NCBI GenBank assembly: GCA_045531455.1
Contig: JAZSEA010000075.1
Location: 124,001-188,000, forward strand
Direction of reading: 5' to 3'
From: CAG-390 sp045531455
GTDB taxonomy: Bacteria; Bacillota; Clostridia; Oscillospirales; CAG-272
DNA length: 64,000 nucleotides
The notes under the pieces: generated by a model
Databases searched by the model: none
The model's input: only the letters and a program-made list of their open reading frames with translations
Told to the model about the DNA's origin: nothing
Shown: positions 32,905-43,317 of the stretch, one piece after another
Position numbering within the stretch: the first letter of the stretch is position 1
Layout: each line of letters begins with the position of its first letter
Translations under genes and position numbers: made by a program

Positions 32905-34677
32905 TTATTTTTGTGTTTTTATATCGATATAAATCGGACAATGGTCCGAAGCATCAATGATATAATCGTTGATCAGAGTATTGTAGAAAAGTACCTTTGA
33001 AGAGGTCTCCTCGAGAAACGTGATGTGGTCGATCGACTCATAGGTGCTAGTTGCTACATCGCTGAATAGAGTGTGGTAGGTTTTACAAGCTCTTTTAATC
33101 GTTTTTGCATTTGTTTTTGCATCAACGAATCCGGATTCGGAGAGGAATGTCTTGTACTCGCTGGTGCTCTCAGAAGCGTTATAGTCACCGCAAGCAAAAA
33201 CGTCGGCATTGTATTTAGCGCGGAATTCTGTTGCAAGCTTTGCCATTTCCTTTGCCTGGATCATTCTGTTGGAAGCTCTCTCTGCACCAACGTCCCAGTG
33301 AGTACTGAATACTATGTACCTTTCATTGGTAGCGATCGACTCGAATACGCCCCAAACAACCGAACGAAGTCTTTCGCTGTTGCCAACCGAATAGATATGA
33401 ATTCCTTCTTCGATCAGCTTTGTTGTTTCCTTGTTATAGATAAGGGTTGTGTAAGTTCCCTTACCGGATGGTGTTTTCTTTCTTGTGAAGGAATAAGTGT
33501 CACCGATATATTCCTGCAGGATAGGATACCAGGCATTGGATACTTCCTGAAGAGCCGCGACATCTGGTAGATAATTCAGTATGGTTGCCGATACTCTGAT
33601 ATCTCTGCCACTCATAACCGCTGCCGCATCCCATTCCTCTGAAAGGATGTTGAACGACATAATTCTGGTATCTGCGCCTTCTGCAAGAACAGTACTGTCG
33701 CCTCCTCCGAATGAGTTAAAATTATACGCGATATTTACTGGAAGATTGAGCGATACGAGATTGCCCGTTCTGATAAAACGAGAGGCAAACGTATCAACCG
33801 CACTCTTGAGCGAGCCTTCCGTAGAAGCCGCAAGAAGGATCGAATCGTCGGAAGTTACGATCTCGTAACCAAGACCGTTAAGCTTGGAGTAATCGTATTT
33901 GAATCTTGATTTGTCAGAGAGTACGCCGACTATGATCTCAAAACCGCTCTTAGGCTCTGTTTCGCAAATAACTTCCGGCTTGAAGTCGTATGCCTTGTTA
34001 AAAGCCTTGGCAACACTTTCCGCGAGGCTCTTGTTCTTTCCCGCCTTGTCGTACACGATCTTGAATTCGGGAGCAACAGCAGAGTCGCCCCAGATATGCG
34101 AAGAAGAAATTTCATAGAGATAATCTCCTCCGGTATAAACGACCTCGTCAATGCCGGTCTCCTCGTTCTTTACGACAGATGTATTATCTGCGAAATAATC
34201 AAATCCTATCTTGAGGTCCTCATAGTTGGGCGCAACGATTACGATTTTATTGTTTGCGCAGACCTTGACTGCACAATCTCCGAAGCCAAGTGCTACATCA
34301 GCGATGACACCAAGAGTCGCCTCCCTGCTTGTAAGTCCGACGATGATCTCGGGAGCATCCGCAGAGGGAGCCATACTCGGCATTGTCCAGTCAGCAGAGA
34401 TCGAAAAGGAAAGGTCGAATTTCTTATTGAGCACGTTTTTAAAATCAACAATAAGGTCAACCTCTTCCTTGGACGCATCGATAAAGCGAATGAAGGAATA
34501 GATCTCTTCCCCGCCGGATGCGATCACAACATCTTGGCTTTCCTCCACGGTTTCAACAGCCGAAGATTCTTCGTGAGCGGAAGTCTGTTCCTCTTCAACG
34601 TCATTAGTGCAGGACACTAAAGATAAGCAAGAGATCAGCATTATCAAAGAAATCAGTAAAGAAATAATTCTTTTCAT
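32905..34677 (-). CDS. Lipoprotein with duplicated N-domain and EEP-type nuclease/phosphatase domain
   Basis: A 590-residue surface lipoprotein. The start is the ATG at 34675-34677 (MKRIISLL); an earlier ATG sits one base after AGGAG. The lipobox is LVSC (Cys23). Residues about 60-168 and 206-302 look like two copies of one module: each has EIIVG, then a hydrophobic pair of strands (NKIVIVAPNYEDLK and DSILLAASTEGSLK) and a helix. From about 336 to the end there is an endonuclease/exonuclease/phosphatase domain: RIMSFNIL, ALQEVSNAW, FSTHWD, ACGDYNA and SDHCPI supply the metal and catalytic residues. Possible substrates include nucleic acids, sugar or lipid phosphates; unknown. It follows polC by 18 bases. 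Confidence 0.82.
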   Translation of the reverse strand: MKRIISLLISLIMLISCLSLVSCTNDVEEEQTSAHEESSAVETVEESQDVVIASGGEEIYSFIRFIDASKEEVDLIVDFKNVLNKKFDLSFSISADWTMPSMAPSADAPEIIVGLTSREATLGVIADVALGFGDCAVKVCANNKIVIVAPNYEDLKIGFDYFADNTSVVKNEETGIDEVVYTGGDYLYEISSSHIWGDSAVAPEFKIVYDKAGKNKSLAESVAKAFNKAYDFKPEVICETEPKSGFEIIVGVLSDKSRFKYDYSKLNGLGYEIVTSDDSILLAASTEGSLKSAVDTFASRFIRTGNLVSLNLPVNIAYNFNSFGGGDSTVLAEGADTRIMSFNILSEEWDAAAVMSGRDIRVSATILNYLPDVAALQEVSNAWYPILQEYIGDTYSFTRKKTPSGKGTYTTLIYNKETTKLIEEGIHIYSVGNSERLRSVVWGVFESIATNERYIVFSTHWDVGAERASNRMIQAKEMAKLATEFRAKYNADVFACGDYNASESTSEYKTFLSESGFVDAKTNAKTIKRACKTYHTLFSDVATSTYESIDHITFLEETSSKVLFYNTLINDYIIDASDHCPIYIDIKTQK

Positions 34678-34695
34678 AATCATTCTCCTAAATTA

Positions 34696-37600
34696 TCAAA
34701 TAATATCAAAAAGCGATATCTGATCGGTTTCGCTGAGACCGTCAAGAATTCCGTTAGCACGCAGAGTATCGATAACTCCCTTATTCGCCTTTCCGCGGAG
34801 CTTGAGGTCTTCTACCGAGAAGAAGGGTTCTTCATCGCGCGCAGCTGTAATATTCAGAGCTGCGCTGAGACCGAGGCCGGGAAGCGCGATCAAGGGCATA
34901 CGGATATTGCCGTTTTCAGGAAGGAATTCCTTGGCGTGAGAATACTTGAGGTTAACGGGAAGGAATCTGATACCTCGGAGCATAGCTTCGTGTGCAAACT
35001 GAAGTGCACCGAAGGTGTCCTTGTCCTTCTGTGTTGCTTCCTTGCCCATCTTGTCGATCTCAAGCATCTTGCGGTAGACTGCATCTCTGCCCTGCGCTAC
35101 GATCGAACCGTCAAATCCATCGGGCGCGACGGAAAGAATCGCGCAATAGAAGGCAACCGGCTGGTGAACCTTGTACCAGGCAAGTCTGATTGCAGACATA
35201 ACGTATGCCGCGGCGTGAGCCTTAGGGAACATATACTTAATCTTCTTACAAGATGCTATGTACCATTCCGGAACGTTATGAGCAAGCATATCCGCTTCCC
35301 ATTCGGGAGTAAGACCTTTACCCTTACGTACGCTCTCCATAATTTTAAAGGAGGTAAGGTTTTCCATACCGTATCTGATAAGGTCGAGCATAATACCGTC
35401 ACGCGTTCCGATAACCTTGGAAATATCACATATTCCATCTTTAATCAGATCCTGCGCGTTACCAAGCCATACATCGGTACCGTGTGTAAGCCCCGAGATC
35501 TGCATAAGATCAGCGAAGTTTTTCGGTTTAGCATCGACAAGAACTCCTTGGATGAAGTTAGTGCCAAACTCGGGGAGTCCGAGTGTACCGACCATAAGTC
35601 CGAGCATCTTTGTCTCGTGCTTATCTCTGTCCTTCTGAGGGATTCCGAGAGGTTCCGTCGATTCAAAGAGTGCATAGATGCTTCGGTCGTTCATAGCAAC
35701 CTGATCGATCATTATTCCGCTGTACTTTTCAAGATACTTGTACTTAGTCGGAATATCGTGTCCGAGCTCGTCAAGCTTAAGAATAGTATCGTGGAGATAC
35801 GAGAAAGCAAAGTGAGTGGTAACTATATCTGATTTAGGATCGTCGGCGGGGTGTTGAATGGGGGTAAATTCGTACACGTCACGATCTCTCGGTACAACGA
35901 TAATACCGCCCGGATGCTGACCTGTTGTTCTCTTGACTCCGACACATCCGCTGATAATTCTATCAACTTCAGCACGGCAAAGCTGCTGCCCCTTGCCCTC
36001 AAAATATTTCATTACAAAACCGAACGCAGTTTTATCTGCCAGAGTACCGATCGTTCCCGCCTTAAAGACGTTTTCGGCTCCGAAGAGTTCCTCGGTAAAC
36101 TTATGTACCTTTCCCTGAACCTCGCCCGAGAAGTTCAGGTCGATATCGGGAGATTTGTCTCCCTTGAATCCAAGGAAAGTCTCGAATGGTATATCCTGAC
36201 CGTCCTGTTCAAGCGGTGTTCCGCAGTTCGGGCAATTTCTTGATGGCATATCGAAGCCCGAGCCCGCCTGGAGAGGATTGGAGAAATCGTTATACTGACA
36301 CTTTTTACAATAATAATGCGGAGGCAGAGGGTTAACCTCTGAAATACCCGCCATAGTTGCGACGAAAGAAGATCCAACAGAGCCTCGGGAACCTACAAGG
36401 TAGCCTTGGCTTTCGCTATAATGTACAAGACGTTCCGCGATAACGTAAAGAACCGCATAACCGTTAGAAATAATAGAATTGAGCTCTACTTCTAGTCTCT
36501 TCTTAACAAGATCGGGAAGATTCTCTCCGTACATAGATCTTGCGCGAGTCCAGCACTTTTCTCGGAGCTCTTCTTCTGCGCCTTCAAGGTGAGGAGGATA
36601 TGAACCGGCGGGAATGGGCCTGATGGGCTCGATCTGATCGGCTATATCGTTTGTGTTCTTTACGACAATTTCAAAAGCTTTTTCCTCGCCGAGATATGCA
36701 AACTCCTCGAGCATCTCATCGGTAGTTCTCATATAGATTGGTGTAGGCTTATCGGCGTCCTTGAATTTGAGTCCCGCAAGAAGAATTCTTCTGTAGAGCT
36801 CGTCCTCGGGGTTGATGAAGTGTGCGTCAGAAGTTGCAACTACCGGTTTTCCGAGCTTTTCGCCGAGAGCGACAATTCTTCTGTTTATATCCCGAAGTGC
36901 TTCTTCGTCGGGAAGTTCGCCTTCTTTAATAAGATACATATCGTTTCCGATCGGTTGTACCTCGAGATAGTCGTAATAAGATGCGATCTCTTCTATCTCT
37001 GAGTCTCCCTTATTATCAAGGATCGCGCTGTAAAGCTCACCTGCAGAGCAAGCCGAACCAATGATAAGTCCCTCGCGATATTTATCGAGCTCGGACTTGG
37101 GAAGTCTCGGTGTACGATGATAATAGTTCAGATATCCCATAGAGATAAGTCTGTAAAGATTCTTGAGACCAACAAGGTTCTTGACAAGAATTATCATATG
37201 ATAGGTCTTAAGCTTTAGAGGATCGGCATTGACCTGGATGTTGTTTACAAGAGTTGCAAATTCCTCGATATCGAAAAGCTGCATCTTTTTGACCATCTGG
37301 AAGTAGATCATAGTCAGCATTTCCGCATCATCTACTGCCCTATGGTGATTAAAGTTTCCGAGATTATAATACTTGGCAAGTACGTCAAGCTTATGAGATT
37401 TAAGGTCTGTATTCAGATATCTCGAAAGACCGACGGTATCAAGATACGGCGAATCAAAAGGGATATTCAGTTTCTTAGCCGCCGCACGTACAAATCCGAC
37501 GTCAAAGTCCGCGTTATGCGCGATTAGTAGCGATTTCCCGCAAAATTCAAGAAATTCTGGCAGAACATCAGCGATCCTTCTTGCATCTTTTACGTCATCA

Positions 37601-39177
37601 TTAGTGATCGAGGTCAATTCTGTGATCTCGGCAGAGATAGGATTATCGGGTTTTACAAAAGCAGAAAAGCGGTCAACGATCTCACCGTTCATAACCTTTA
37701 CGGCTCCGAATTCGATTATCTCGCAAGTAGCAGAAGAAAGGCCGGTCGTCTCAAGGTCAAATATAACTAGATTATCATCGATTTTACCGTTATACTTTCC
37801 GTAGAGAGGGCTGGCACTATCGTTTACGAAATAAGCTTCAAGCCCGTAGATGACCTTGAATCTTTCCTCGCCCTCCTCGGGTTTTGTGTAACCGTACATC
37901 TTATCGAGCGCGATCATTGCTTCGGGGAATCCCTGTGCGTTTCCGTGGTCGGTAATGGCAACCGCCTTGTGGCCCCAGGAAGCCGCTGTCTTGACTGCAA
38001 CGTCTGAGGGTATAAGAGCATCCATAGCGGACATATTTGTGTGCAGATGAAGCTCTACGCGCTTCTGAGGTGCTTTATCCTTGCGCTTCTCCTTCTTTAT
38101 CTCAGCAACCGCATCGGGAATAACGTATAGGTCGTTCGTTTTGAACTCCTTCTTGATTATTCCGCTTACGGCTATGCACATTCCGTTAGAGACAATTCCC
38201 GCCAACTCCTTGCATTCCTCTTCACTATCGCCTTCAAGCTTAACCGATATCGAAGCGTTGCCATCGAAGAGGCCGAATGCAAAGAACCATTTCTTGTTTC
38301 CGAATTTTGCCTGCTCAAGATTGCATCCCGAGACGGTACCGATTACGCATACTTCCGAACCGGGCGTCCTGATAGTCGATATAGAAAGAGGCGTGATCGG
38401 GAAGAATTCGCCCCATTTATATTCGGGAGATGAAATATCAAATACAGCTCTGCCGATCGTGCAAACTCCATCCTCGACGATTGCCATACAATCCTCATCA
38501 TATGCAGACCAGACACGCTTGAGATCGAGCTCTGGCTTGTCCGCCTTTTTGTCTTTCTCCTGAGTTTGTTCAGACTTATCTGTTTCACGAGGTCTGTGCG
38601 ATGCGTTTTCATACTCCTTGAGCGACTCGCGGCAAGCATTGTTAAGATCCTCAATGAATTGCTTGTGTTCCTCGGATTCAAAATACGGAACGTAATCATC
38701 CATTTCCTTAATTACGACCTTAAGCGATATGGAAAATTCCGTACGGATAATATCTTCGATTACACGCTGAACTTTACCCGCGGTTAGAAAGTCGATTCCG
38801 TTAGAATTGAACGGGATCGAGAATGTTAATGTGTCGGATGACAGTGTATAATCGCAACCGATAAAAAAGCCCTTGGTTATCTCGCCGATCTTCTCGGTTT
38901 CAATAATTATCTGCTGAATATAGTCATAAGAAAAGAGACTTTTGTCATATTTAGGAACAAATCTTACAAAATACTTTCCGTCGTAGGCCTTTCTGATCTC
39001 TTCCTCGGCTTCATATAAAGTCAGCTTTGGAACGATTTTTTTCAGCGGAATATCTATTTCAAATATATCGTTTCTCTTTTTTAGTTTTCTTACCTGATAC
39101 TCTCCTACCGAATCGAACAACTCACCGATCTCTTCGCTGGGAGTATACAGTTTAAACAATTCTCTTAAAGTTTTCAT
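34696..39177 (-). CDS. polC: DNA polymerase III alpha subunit, PolC type
   Basis: Replicative polymerase with built-in proofreading, found in low-GC Gram-positives. 1493 residues. An N-terminal polar region, an OB-fold near 225-350, a PHP segment (VELHLHTNMSAMDAL near 375), the DEDDh exonuclease (NLVIFDLETTGLSS near 470, HNADFDVGFVRAA near 550, HRAVDDAEM near 615), the catalytic core with SPDIDLNFSGE near 1045, and a C4 zinc site near 1000 (CKKC ... CPNC). About 50 residues longer than B. subtilis PolC (1437). Its ATG overlaps the ispG stop (ATGA). Confidence 0.98.
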   Translation of the reverse strand: MKTLRELFKLYTPSEEIGELFDSVGEYQVRKLKKRNDIFEIDIPLKKIVPKLTLYEAEEEIRKAYDGKYFVRFVPKYDKSLFSYDYIQQIIIETEKIGEITKGFFIGCDYTLSSDTLTFSIPFNSNGIDFLTAGKVQRVIEDIIRTEFSISLKVVIKEMDDYVPYFESEEHKQFIEDLNNACRESLKEYENASHRPRETDKSEQTQEKDKKADKPELDLKRVWSAYDEDCMAIVEDGVCTIGRAVFDISSPEYKWGEFFPITPLSISTIRTPGSEVCVIGTVSGCNLEQAKFGNKKWFFAFGLFDGNASISVKLEGDSEEECKELAGIVSNGMCIAVSGIIKKEFKTNDLYVIPDAVAEIKKEKRKDKAPQKRVELHLHTNMSAMDALIPSDVAVKTAASWGHKAVAITDHGNAQGFPEAMIALDKMYGYTKPEEGEERFKVIYGLEAYFVNDSASPLYGKYNGKIDDNLVIFDLETTGLSSATCEIIEFGAVKVMNGEIVDRFSAFVKPDNPISAEITELTSITNDDVKDARRIADVLPEFLEFCGKSLLIAHNADFDVGFVRAAAKKLNIPFDSPYLDTVGLSRYLNTDLKSHKLDVLAKYYNLGNFNHHRAVDDAEMLTMIYFQMVKKMQLFDIEEFATLVNNIQVNADPLKLKTYHMIILVKNLVGLKNLYRLISMGYLNYYHRTPRLPKSELDKYREGLIIGSACSAGELYSAILDNKGDSEIEEIASYYDYLEVQPIGNDMYLIKEGELPDEEALRDINRRIVALGEKLGKPVVATSDAHFINPEDELYRRILLAGLKFKDADKPTPIYMRTTDEMLEEFAYLGEEKAFEIVVKNTNDIADQIEPIRPIPAGSYPPHLEGAEEELREKCWTRARSMYGENLPDLVKKRLEVELNSIISNGYAVLYVIAERLVHYSESQGYLVGSRGSVGSSFVATMAGISEVNPLPPHYYCKKCQYNDFSNPLQAGSGFDMPSRNCPNCGTPLEQDGQDIPFETFLGFKGDKSPDIDLNFSGEVQGKVHKFTEELFGAENVFKAGTIGTLADKTAFGFVMKYFEGKGQQLCRAEVDRIISGCVGVKRTTGQHPGGIIVVPRDRDVYEFTPIQHPADDPKSDIVTTHFAFSYLHDTILKLDELGHDIPTKYKYLEKYSGIMIDQVAMNDRSIYALFESTEPLGIPQKDRDKHETKMLGLMVGTLGLPEFGTNFIQGVLVDAKPKNFADLMQISGLTHGTDVWLGNAQDLIKDGICDISKVIGTRDGIMLDLIRYGMENLTSFKIMESVRKGKGLTPEWEADMLAHNVPEWYIASCKKIKYMFPKAHAAAYVMSAIRLAWYKVHQPVAFYCAILSVAPDGFDGSIVAQGRDAVYRKMLEIDKMGKEATQKDKDTFGALQFAHEAMLRGIRFLPVNLKYSHAKEFLPENGNIRMPLIALPGLGLSAALNITAARDEEPFFSVEDLKLRGKANKGVIDTLRANGILDGLSETDQISLFDII

Positions 39178-40253
39178 AAATTTCTACCGTATTCTTCCTT
39201 GATGTAATTTATCAAAGAAGATACAACGTCATTCTCATCAATTTTTTTGATTATTTCGCCTTTTTTGAAAAGCAAAGCTTCACCTCTGCCACCGGCAATA
39301 CCAACATCAGCCTCACGCGCTTCGCCGGGGCCGTTGACTATACATCCCATAAGCGCAACCTTAATCGGAATATCGGTAAGCTTTTCTGCCTTTGCGGCCT
39401 GCTCAAAGCGGTTTACAAGCGTAAGAAGATCAATTTTTGTTCTTCCGCAAGTCGGGCAGGATACAATGTCCATTCCGCTATGACCGGGACAGCAAAGAGA
39501 ACGCAGAATATCCTTTGCTGCATATACCTCGGCTTCAGGATCCTCGGTAAGAGAAATTCGGACAGTATCGCCGATTCCCATATGCACGAGAGCGGAAATT
39601 GCTTCTGCGTTTTTAATTATTCCCATCCTCGAGCTTCCCGCTTCTGTCACTCCGATGTGGAGAGGATAATCACAGTGCTCGGAAACGTATTTGCAAGCAG
39701 CAACCGCATTAGGTACTACGGATGATTTTACAGAAATCACGATATCGTCGAAGTCATACTTGTTAAGCAGTCTGATGTGCCCGAGTGCACTTTCATAGAG
39801 AGCTTCGGGGGTAGGAGAACCGTATTTTGCAAGAAGATCTTTCTCAAGAGAACCACTGTTTACTCCTATGCGGATCGGAATATTCTTTGCGGCACAAGCT
39901 CTTGCTACAGCGGCTACTCTATCCTCGTCACCGATATTACCCGGATTGATTCTGATCTTATCTACACCGCATTCGACAGAGCGCAGGGCGATCTTGTAAT
40001 CAAAATGAATATCTGCCACTATCGGGATCTCGGGTCTTTGATTCTTGATATACGCAATCGTATCAGCGGCTTCCACAGTCGGAATTGCAAGTCTGATAAT
40101 ATCGCAACCTGCGGCATAAAGCCTTTCGACCTGTGAAAGAGTTGCAGCCTTATCAAGTGTATCGGTATTGGTCATCGACTGTATAGATATCCGCTCTCCG
40201 CCGCCTATTGTAATATTTCCAACCTTGACCGGTTTCGTATATTTTCTTTCCAT
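39174..40253 (-). CDS. ispG: 4-Hydroxy-3-methylbut-2-enyl diphosphate synthase
   Basis: Sixth step of the MEP isoprenoid pathway: a [4Fe-4S] enzyme that opens the cyclic diphosphate. 359 residues. The N-terminus holds IQSMTNTDTLD, and the cluster ligands appear as CPGHSGMDIVSCPTCGRTKID near 260-280, plus a Cys in MGCIVNGPGEA near 305. It follows rseP by 19 bases and overlaps polC by four, the order seen in other clostridia. Confidence 0.97.
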   Translation of the reverse strand: MERKYTKPVKVGNITIGGGERISIQSMTNTDTLDKAATLSQVERLYAAGCDIIRLAIPTVEAADTIAYIKNQRPEIPIVADIHFDYKIALRSVECGVDKIRINPGNIGDEDRVAAVARACAAKNIPIRIGVNSGSLEKDLLAKYGSPTPEALYESALGHIRLLNKYDFDDIVISVKSSVVPNAVAACKYVSEHCDYPLHIGVTEAGSSRMGIIKNAEAISALVHMGIGDTVRISLTEDPEAEVYAAKDILRSLCCPGHSGMDIVSCPTCGRTKIDLLTLVNRFEQAAKAEKLTDIPIKVALMGCIVNGPGEAREADVGIAGGRGEALLFKKGEIIKKIDENDVVSSLINYIKEEYGRNL

Positions 40254-40272
40254 TCTTCTTTACCGCCTTTGA

Positions 40273-41307
40273 TCAGAATAATTTGAAAATGTCCTTGAAG
40301 GTAATAATCAGCATAAACGCCATAAGAATCAATAGTCCTGCGGCATTAATATACGCTTCAACTGTCTTGTTAACAGGCTTGCGGGTCACAGCCTCCCAAA
40401 GAAGGAATATCAGTCTGCCGCCGTCAAGCGCGGGAAGAGGCAGAAGATTCATCACACCAAGGTTGACCGAGATTATTACCCAAAGATAGAGTAAGCTTTC
40501 CCAGCCCGAAGCAAGCGCTGATCCGACAAGCTCGGTCATTCCGATGGGTCCGGAAACTGCGTCAAGTCCAAATCTTCCGGTTACAAGATCTGCAAGAGAA
40601 TCCCATACCATCTTTGCTGTTGAATAAGTACGCCAAAATGTATGAGATATTACAACTCCGAATGTTATGTTTTCCTCATCGATGCCATAAAACTGCATAT
40701 CGTAGTTACCAAGTGTTACACCACTTTCCTCAACTGTGGGAAAAACTACGTCTTCAAGAACTATTCTCTCGCCGTCTCTGATAACTGTCAAATCGAGAGG
40801 TTCATCCCCTTGGTACGTGATCTCGTAAACTACTTCATTGCCTGTATGCGTTTTGACATCATTTACAGCTACAATCTTATCGTTTACCTGTAATCCATAA
40901 TCATCGCTTGTTGCATCATCAAAGAATTTTGCGACAATATTAGTTGCCGGACCTGTGAGAGCAACAAGTACAAGCATCCCGAGAAAACCTACAACGATGT
41001 TGGTTACAGGTCCTGCAAGGACAGTAGATATTCTTCGCCAAACGTTTTTATTGCAAAAAGCATTTACGTCATCGGAAGCCTCGTCTTCACCCGCCATACT
41101 GACGAATCCGCCTATCGGGAACGCACGAATAGAGTATCTGATTCCCGACTTTTTCGAGACTCGCGAAAAGATCTTCGGCCCCATACCGATAGCAAATTCA
41201 TTTACGGTAATACCGTTAAGGCGCGCAAGAAGGAAATGTCCTCCCTCATGCAGAAACACGAGAACACCCAAAAGGAGCAGAGTTAATAAGAGATAAAGGA
41301 TTATCAT
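40273..41307 (-). CDS. rseP: Site-2 protease, RseP/RasP family
   Basis: Intramembrane zinc metalloprotease that cleaves regulatory membrane proteins such as anti-sigma factors and signal-peptide remnants. 344 residues. The zinc site HEGGH is in the first helix (His20, Glu21, His24); the third ligand is in LLPLPALDGGRL near 295; a single PDZ domain occupies about 125-215 (DDYGLQVNDKIVAVNDV). About four helices. Part of the pyrH-frr-uppS-cdsA-dxr-rseP-ispG-polC run, 13 bases after dxr. Confidence 0.95.
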   Translation of the reverse strand: MIILYLLLTLLLLGVLVFLHEGGHFLLARLNGITVNEFAIGMGPKIFSRVSKKSGIRYSIRAFPIGGFVSMAGEDEASDDVNAFCNKNVWRRISTVLAGPVTNIVVGFLGMLVLVALTGPATNIVAKFFDDATSDDYGLQVNDKIVAVNDVKTHTGNEVVYEITYQGDEPLDLTVIRDGERIVLEDVVFPTVEESGVTLGNYDMQFYGIDEENITFGVVISHTFWRTYSTAKMVWDSLADLVTGRFGLDAVSGPIGMTELVGSALASGWESLLYLWVIISVNLGVMNLLPLPALDGGRLIFLLWEAVTRKPVNKTVEAYINAAGLLILMAFMLIITFKDIFKLF

Positions 41308-41320
41308 ATAATATCACCTG

Positions 41321-42475
41321 TTATTTGCGAGATAAAAACTCCTCGGCAAGTTTTGCCGATTCGTCAACGGATTTTAAGATCATATCCAGAGTCAATTCAC
41401 CCTCGGGATGCTTATACGAGCCGCACACCTCCCCGAGAGTATCGAATATGTCTGTAAAGCCTATCTTGCCGTCAAGGAATTTCATAACTGCCACCTCATT
41501 TGCAGCGTGAAGGACGGCAGATGCGGTTCCGCCTTTAGCAAGCGATTCACGCGCAAGCTTCAGCGGAATAAAGGTATCCTCATCGGGTTCAGCAAAGGTC
41601 AGCGCTCCGATTTTCGTAAGATCGAGCTGAGGTATTACAGCATCAAATCTGTTGGGAGTCTCGACGGCATACTGCACGCACAGTCTCATATCAGGCACGG
41701 ACAGCTGAGCAATAACCGAGTTATCACAGAATTCTACCATTGAATGAATGATACTCTCTCTGTGAACAATGACGTCAATCTTGTCGCCGGGAATACCGAA
41801 AAGATGTGATGCTTCGATAACCTCGAAACCCTTATTCATAAGCGTAGAGCTGTCGATCGTGATCTTAGCACCCATTTTCCACGTAGGATGAGCAAGAGCC
41901 TGCTCTCTGGTAATTCCGCAAAGCTCGCTTCTCTTTCGTCCAAAGAAGGGTCCGCCCGAAGCAGTAACGATCAAACGCTTGACTTCCTCTGGTGTGCCGC
42001 TTCTGAGGCACTGGGCAATAGCACAATGTTCGCTATCGACGGGAGTTATCTCTACTCTCTTTTCACGAGCGCGCGACATAACAAGCTCGCCTGCCATGAC
42101 AAGAGATTCCTTATTGGCAAGAGCAAGATTCATTCCCGATTCGATTACCGCAAGAGTCGGCTTCAAGCCCGGGGTACCGATTATTGAGTTCACAGCAATA
42201 TCAGCCTCGGTATCTGCGATCATCTGACAGATGCCTTCGTGGCCTGCGTAGATCTTTACCGGCAGGTCCCTTGTTCTTAACTTGAGCTCGGCAGCGGCGG
42301 CAATATTCGTCATTGCAGCGGCTTTAGCTCCGAATTCACGGATCTGCTCTTCAACTTTATTAAAATTATTATTTGCACAAAGTGCACGGACATCATAATT
42401 CTGTGCCCGTGCAACATCTGCTGCCTGCAGTCCGACAGAACCAGTCGAACCAAGCAAAATGATAGATTTTTTCAT
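41321..42475 (-). CDS. dxr: 1-Deoxy-D-xylulose 5-phosphate reductoisomerase
   Basis: Second step of the MEP pathway: NADPH-dependent rearrangement and reduction of DXP to MEP. 384 residues. NADPH loop LLGSTGSVGLQ at 7-17; substrate and metal region TPVDSEHCAIAQCL near 142-155 (Asp and Glu ligands), TASGGPFFG near 170, and MNKGFEVIEASHLFGI near 208. It lies between cdsA and rseP and begins with ATG after AGAGAATACAA. Confidence 0.97.
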   Translation of the reverse strand: MKKSIILLGSTGSVGLQAADVARAQNYDVRALCANNNFNKVEEQIREFGAKAAAMTNIAAAAELKLRTRDLPVKIYAGHEGICQMIADTEADIAVNSIIGTPGLKPTLAVIESGMNLALANKESLVMAGELVMSRAREKRVEITPVDSEHCAIAQCLRSGTPEEVKRLIVTASGGPFFGRKRSELCGITREQALAHPTWKMGAKITIDSSTLMNKGFEVIEASHLFGIPGDKIDVIVHRESIIHSMVEFCDNSVIAQLSVPDMRLCVQYAVETPNRFDAVIPQLDLTKIGALTFAEPDEDTFIPLKLARESLAKGGTASAVLHAANEVAVMKFLDGKIGFTDIFDTLGEVCGSYKHPEGELTLDMILKSVDESAKLAEEFLSRK

Positions 42476-42491
42476 TTGTATTCTCTGTTAT

Positions 42492-43313
42492 TTAGAATAT
42501 ATTGGTTGCCGAAATAAACATCAGCAGAACTATGGAAATGGAAATCAGCGAATCGAATCTGTCAAGAACACCGCCGTGTCCCGGCATAAGTCTACCGAAA
42601 TCCTTAATATTGGATGCACGCTTTACGGCTGAGAATAGCAGGTCACCAATGATGGCAACAACAGCACAGACCAAGCCGCAAATACCTATCATAATGTAAG
42701 AATCAATCTGATAGTCAAATACGTTTTCAAGCAAAACCGCATAGAGCACAAAAGCTGCTACACAAAATACTGTACCGCCGACAGCTCCCTCGATAGTCTT
42801 CTTTGGGCTTACAGAAGGAAGCAGTTTATGCTTTCCGAAAAGCATACCGGTAATCAGTGCACAGGAATCCGTAACCCACGCGGCAATAAAGCTGAAGAAC
42901 ATAATATGCCATTCACCGCCTCTTATGTCGGCAAGCAATACCAATGCTGTAAAGCCTGCTGTCGCATACAGTGAGAAGAACCACGAAGAGATAACTTTGC
43001 CAATCTCGGGCTTATTCTTCAAAAAAGTATAAACACTGAGGACAAGGAACGAACAGAAAAAAATGATAGGAAATATCAGGCGGTAAAAGACTTCCGATTC
43101 GAGATATCTCGCAAGGATAGGCATTGCAGAAATCAGATACATCGGTACCGACAATGCTACGTTCTTATGAAGATTGTTACATCTGAGCATTTCATACACA
43201 GCACGGACAGACAGAAATACCGTAAACGCAACAAACAAAGGTGTTCCGGAAAAATAAATACACGGCAGAACAACCAGCAAAAATACTATAGAAGATAATA
43301 ATCTAACTAACAT
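42492..43313 (-). CDS. cdsA: Phosphatidate cytidylyltransferase
   Basis: Membrane enzyme making CDP-diacylglycerol for phospholipid synthesis. The start is the ATG at 43311-43313 (MLVRLLSSIVFLLV), five bases after the uppS stop; the 22-residue in-frame extension within uppS is unlikely. 273 residues with about eight helices. The signature SPKKTIEGAVGG near 168 and the C-terminal SAVKRASNIKDFGRLMPGHGG with VLDRFDS carry the catalytic and metal residues. Confidence 0.94.
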   Translation of the reverse strand: MLVRLLSSIVFLLVVLPCIYFSGTPLFVAFTVFLSVRAVYEMLRCNNLHKNVALSVPMYLISAMPILARYLESEVFYRLIFPIIFFCSFLVLSVYTFLKNKPEIGKVISSWFFSLYATAGFTALVLLADIRGGEWHIMFFSFIAAWVTDSCALITGMLFGKHKLLPSVSPKKTIEGAVGGTVFCVAAFVLYAVLLENVFDYQIDSYIMIGICGLVCAVVAIIGDLLFSAVKRASNIKDFGRLMPGHGGVLDRFDSLISISIVLLMFISATNIF

Positions 43314-43317
43314 AGCC

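Noticed and set aside
34936..35832. A 298-residue plus-strand frame
   Set aside because: Opposite strand of polC, a certain gene; the composition fits a shadow.
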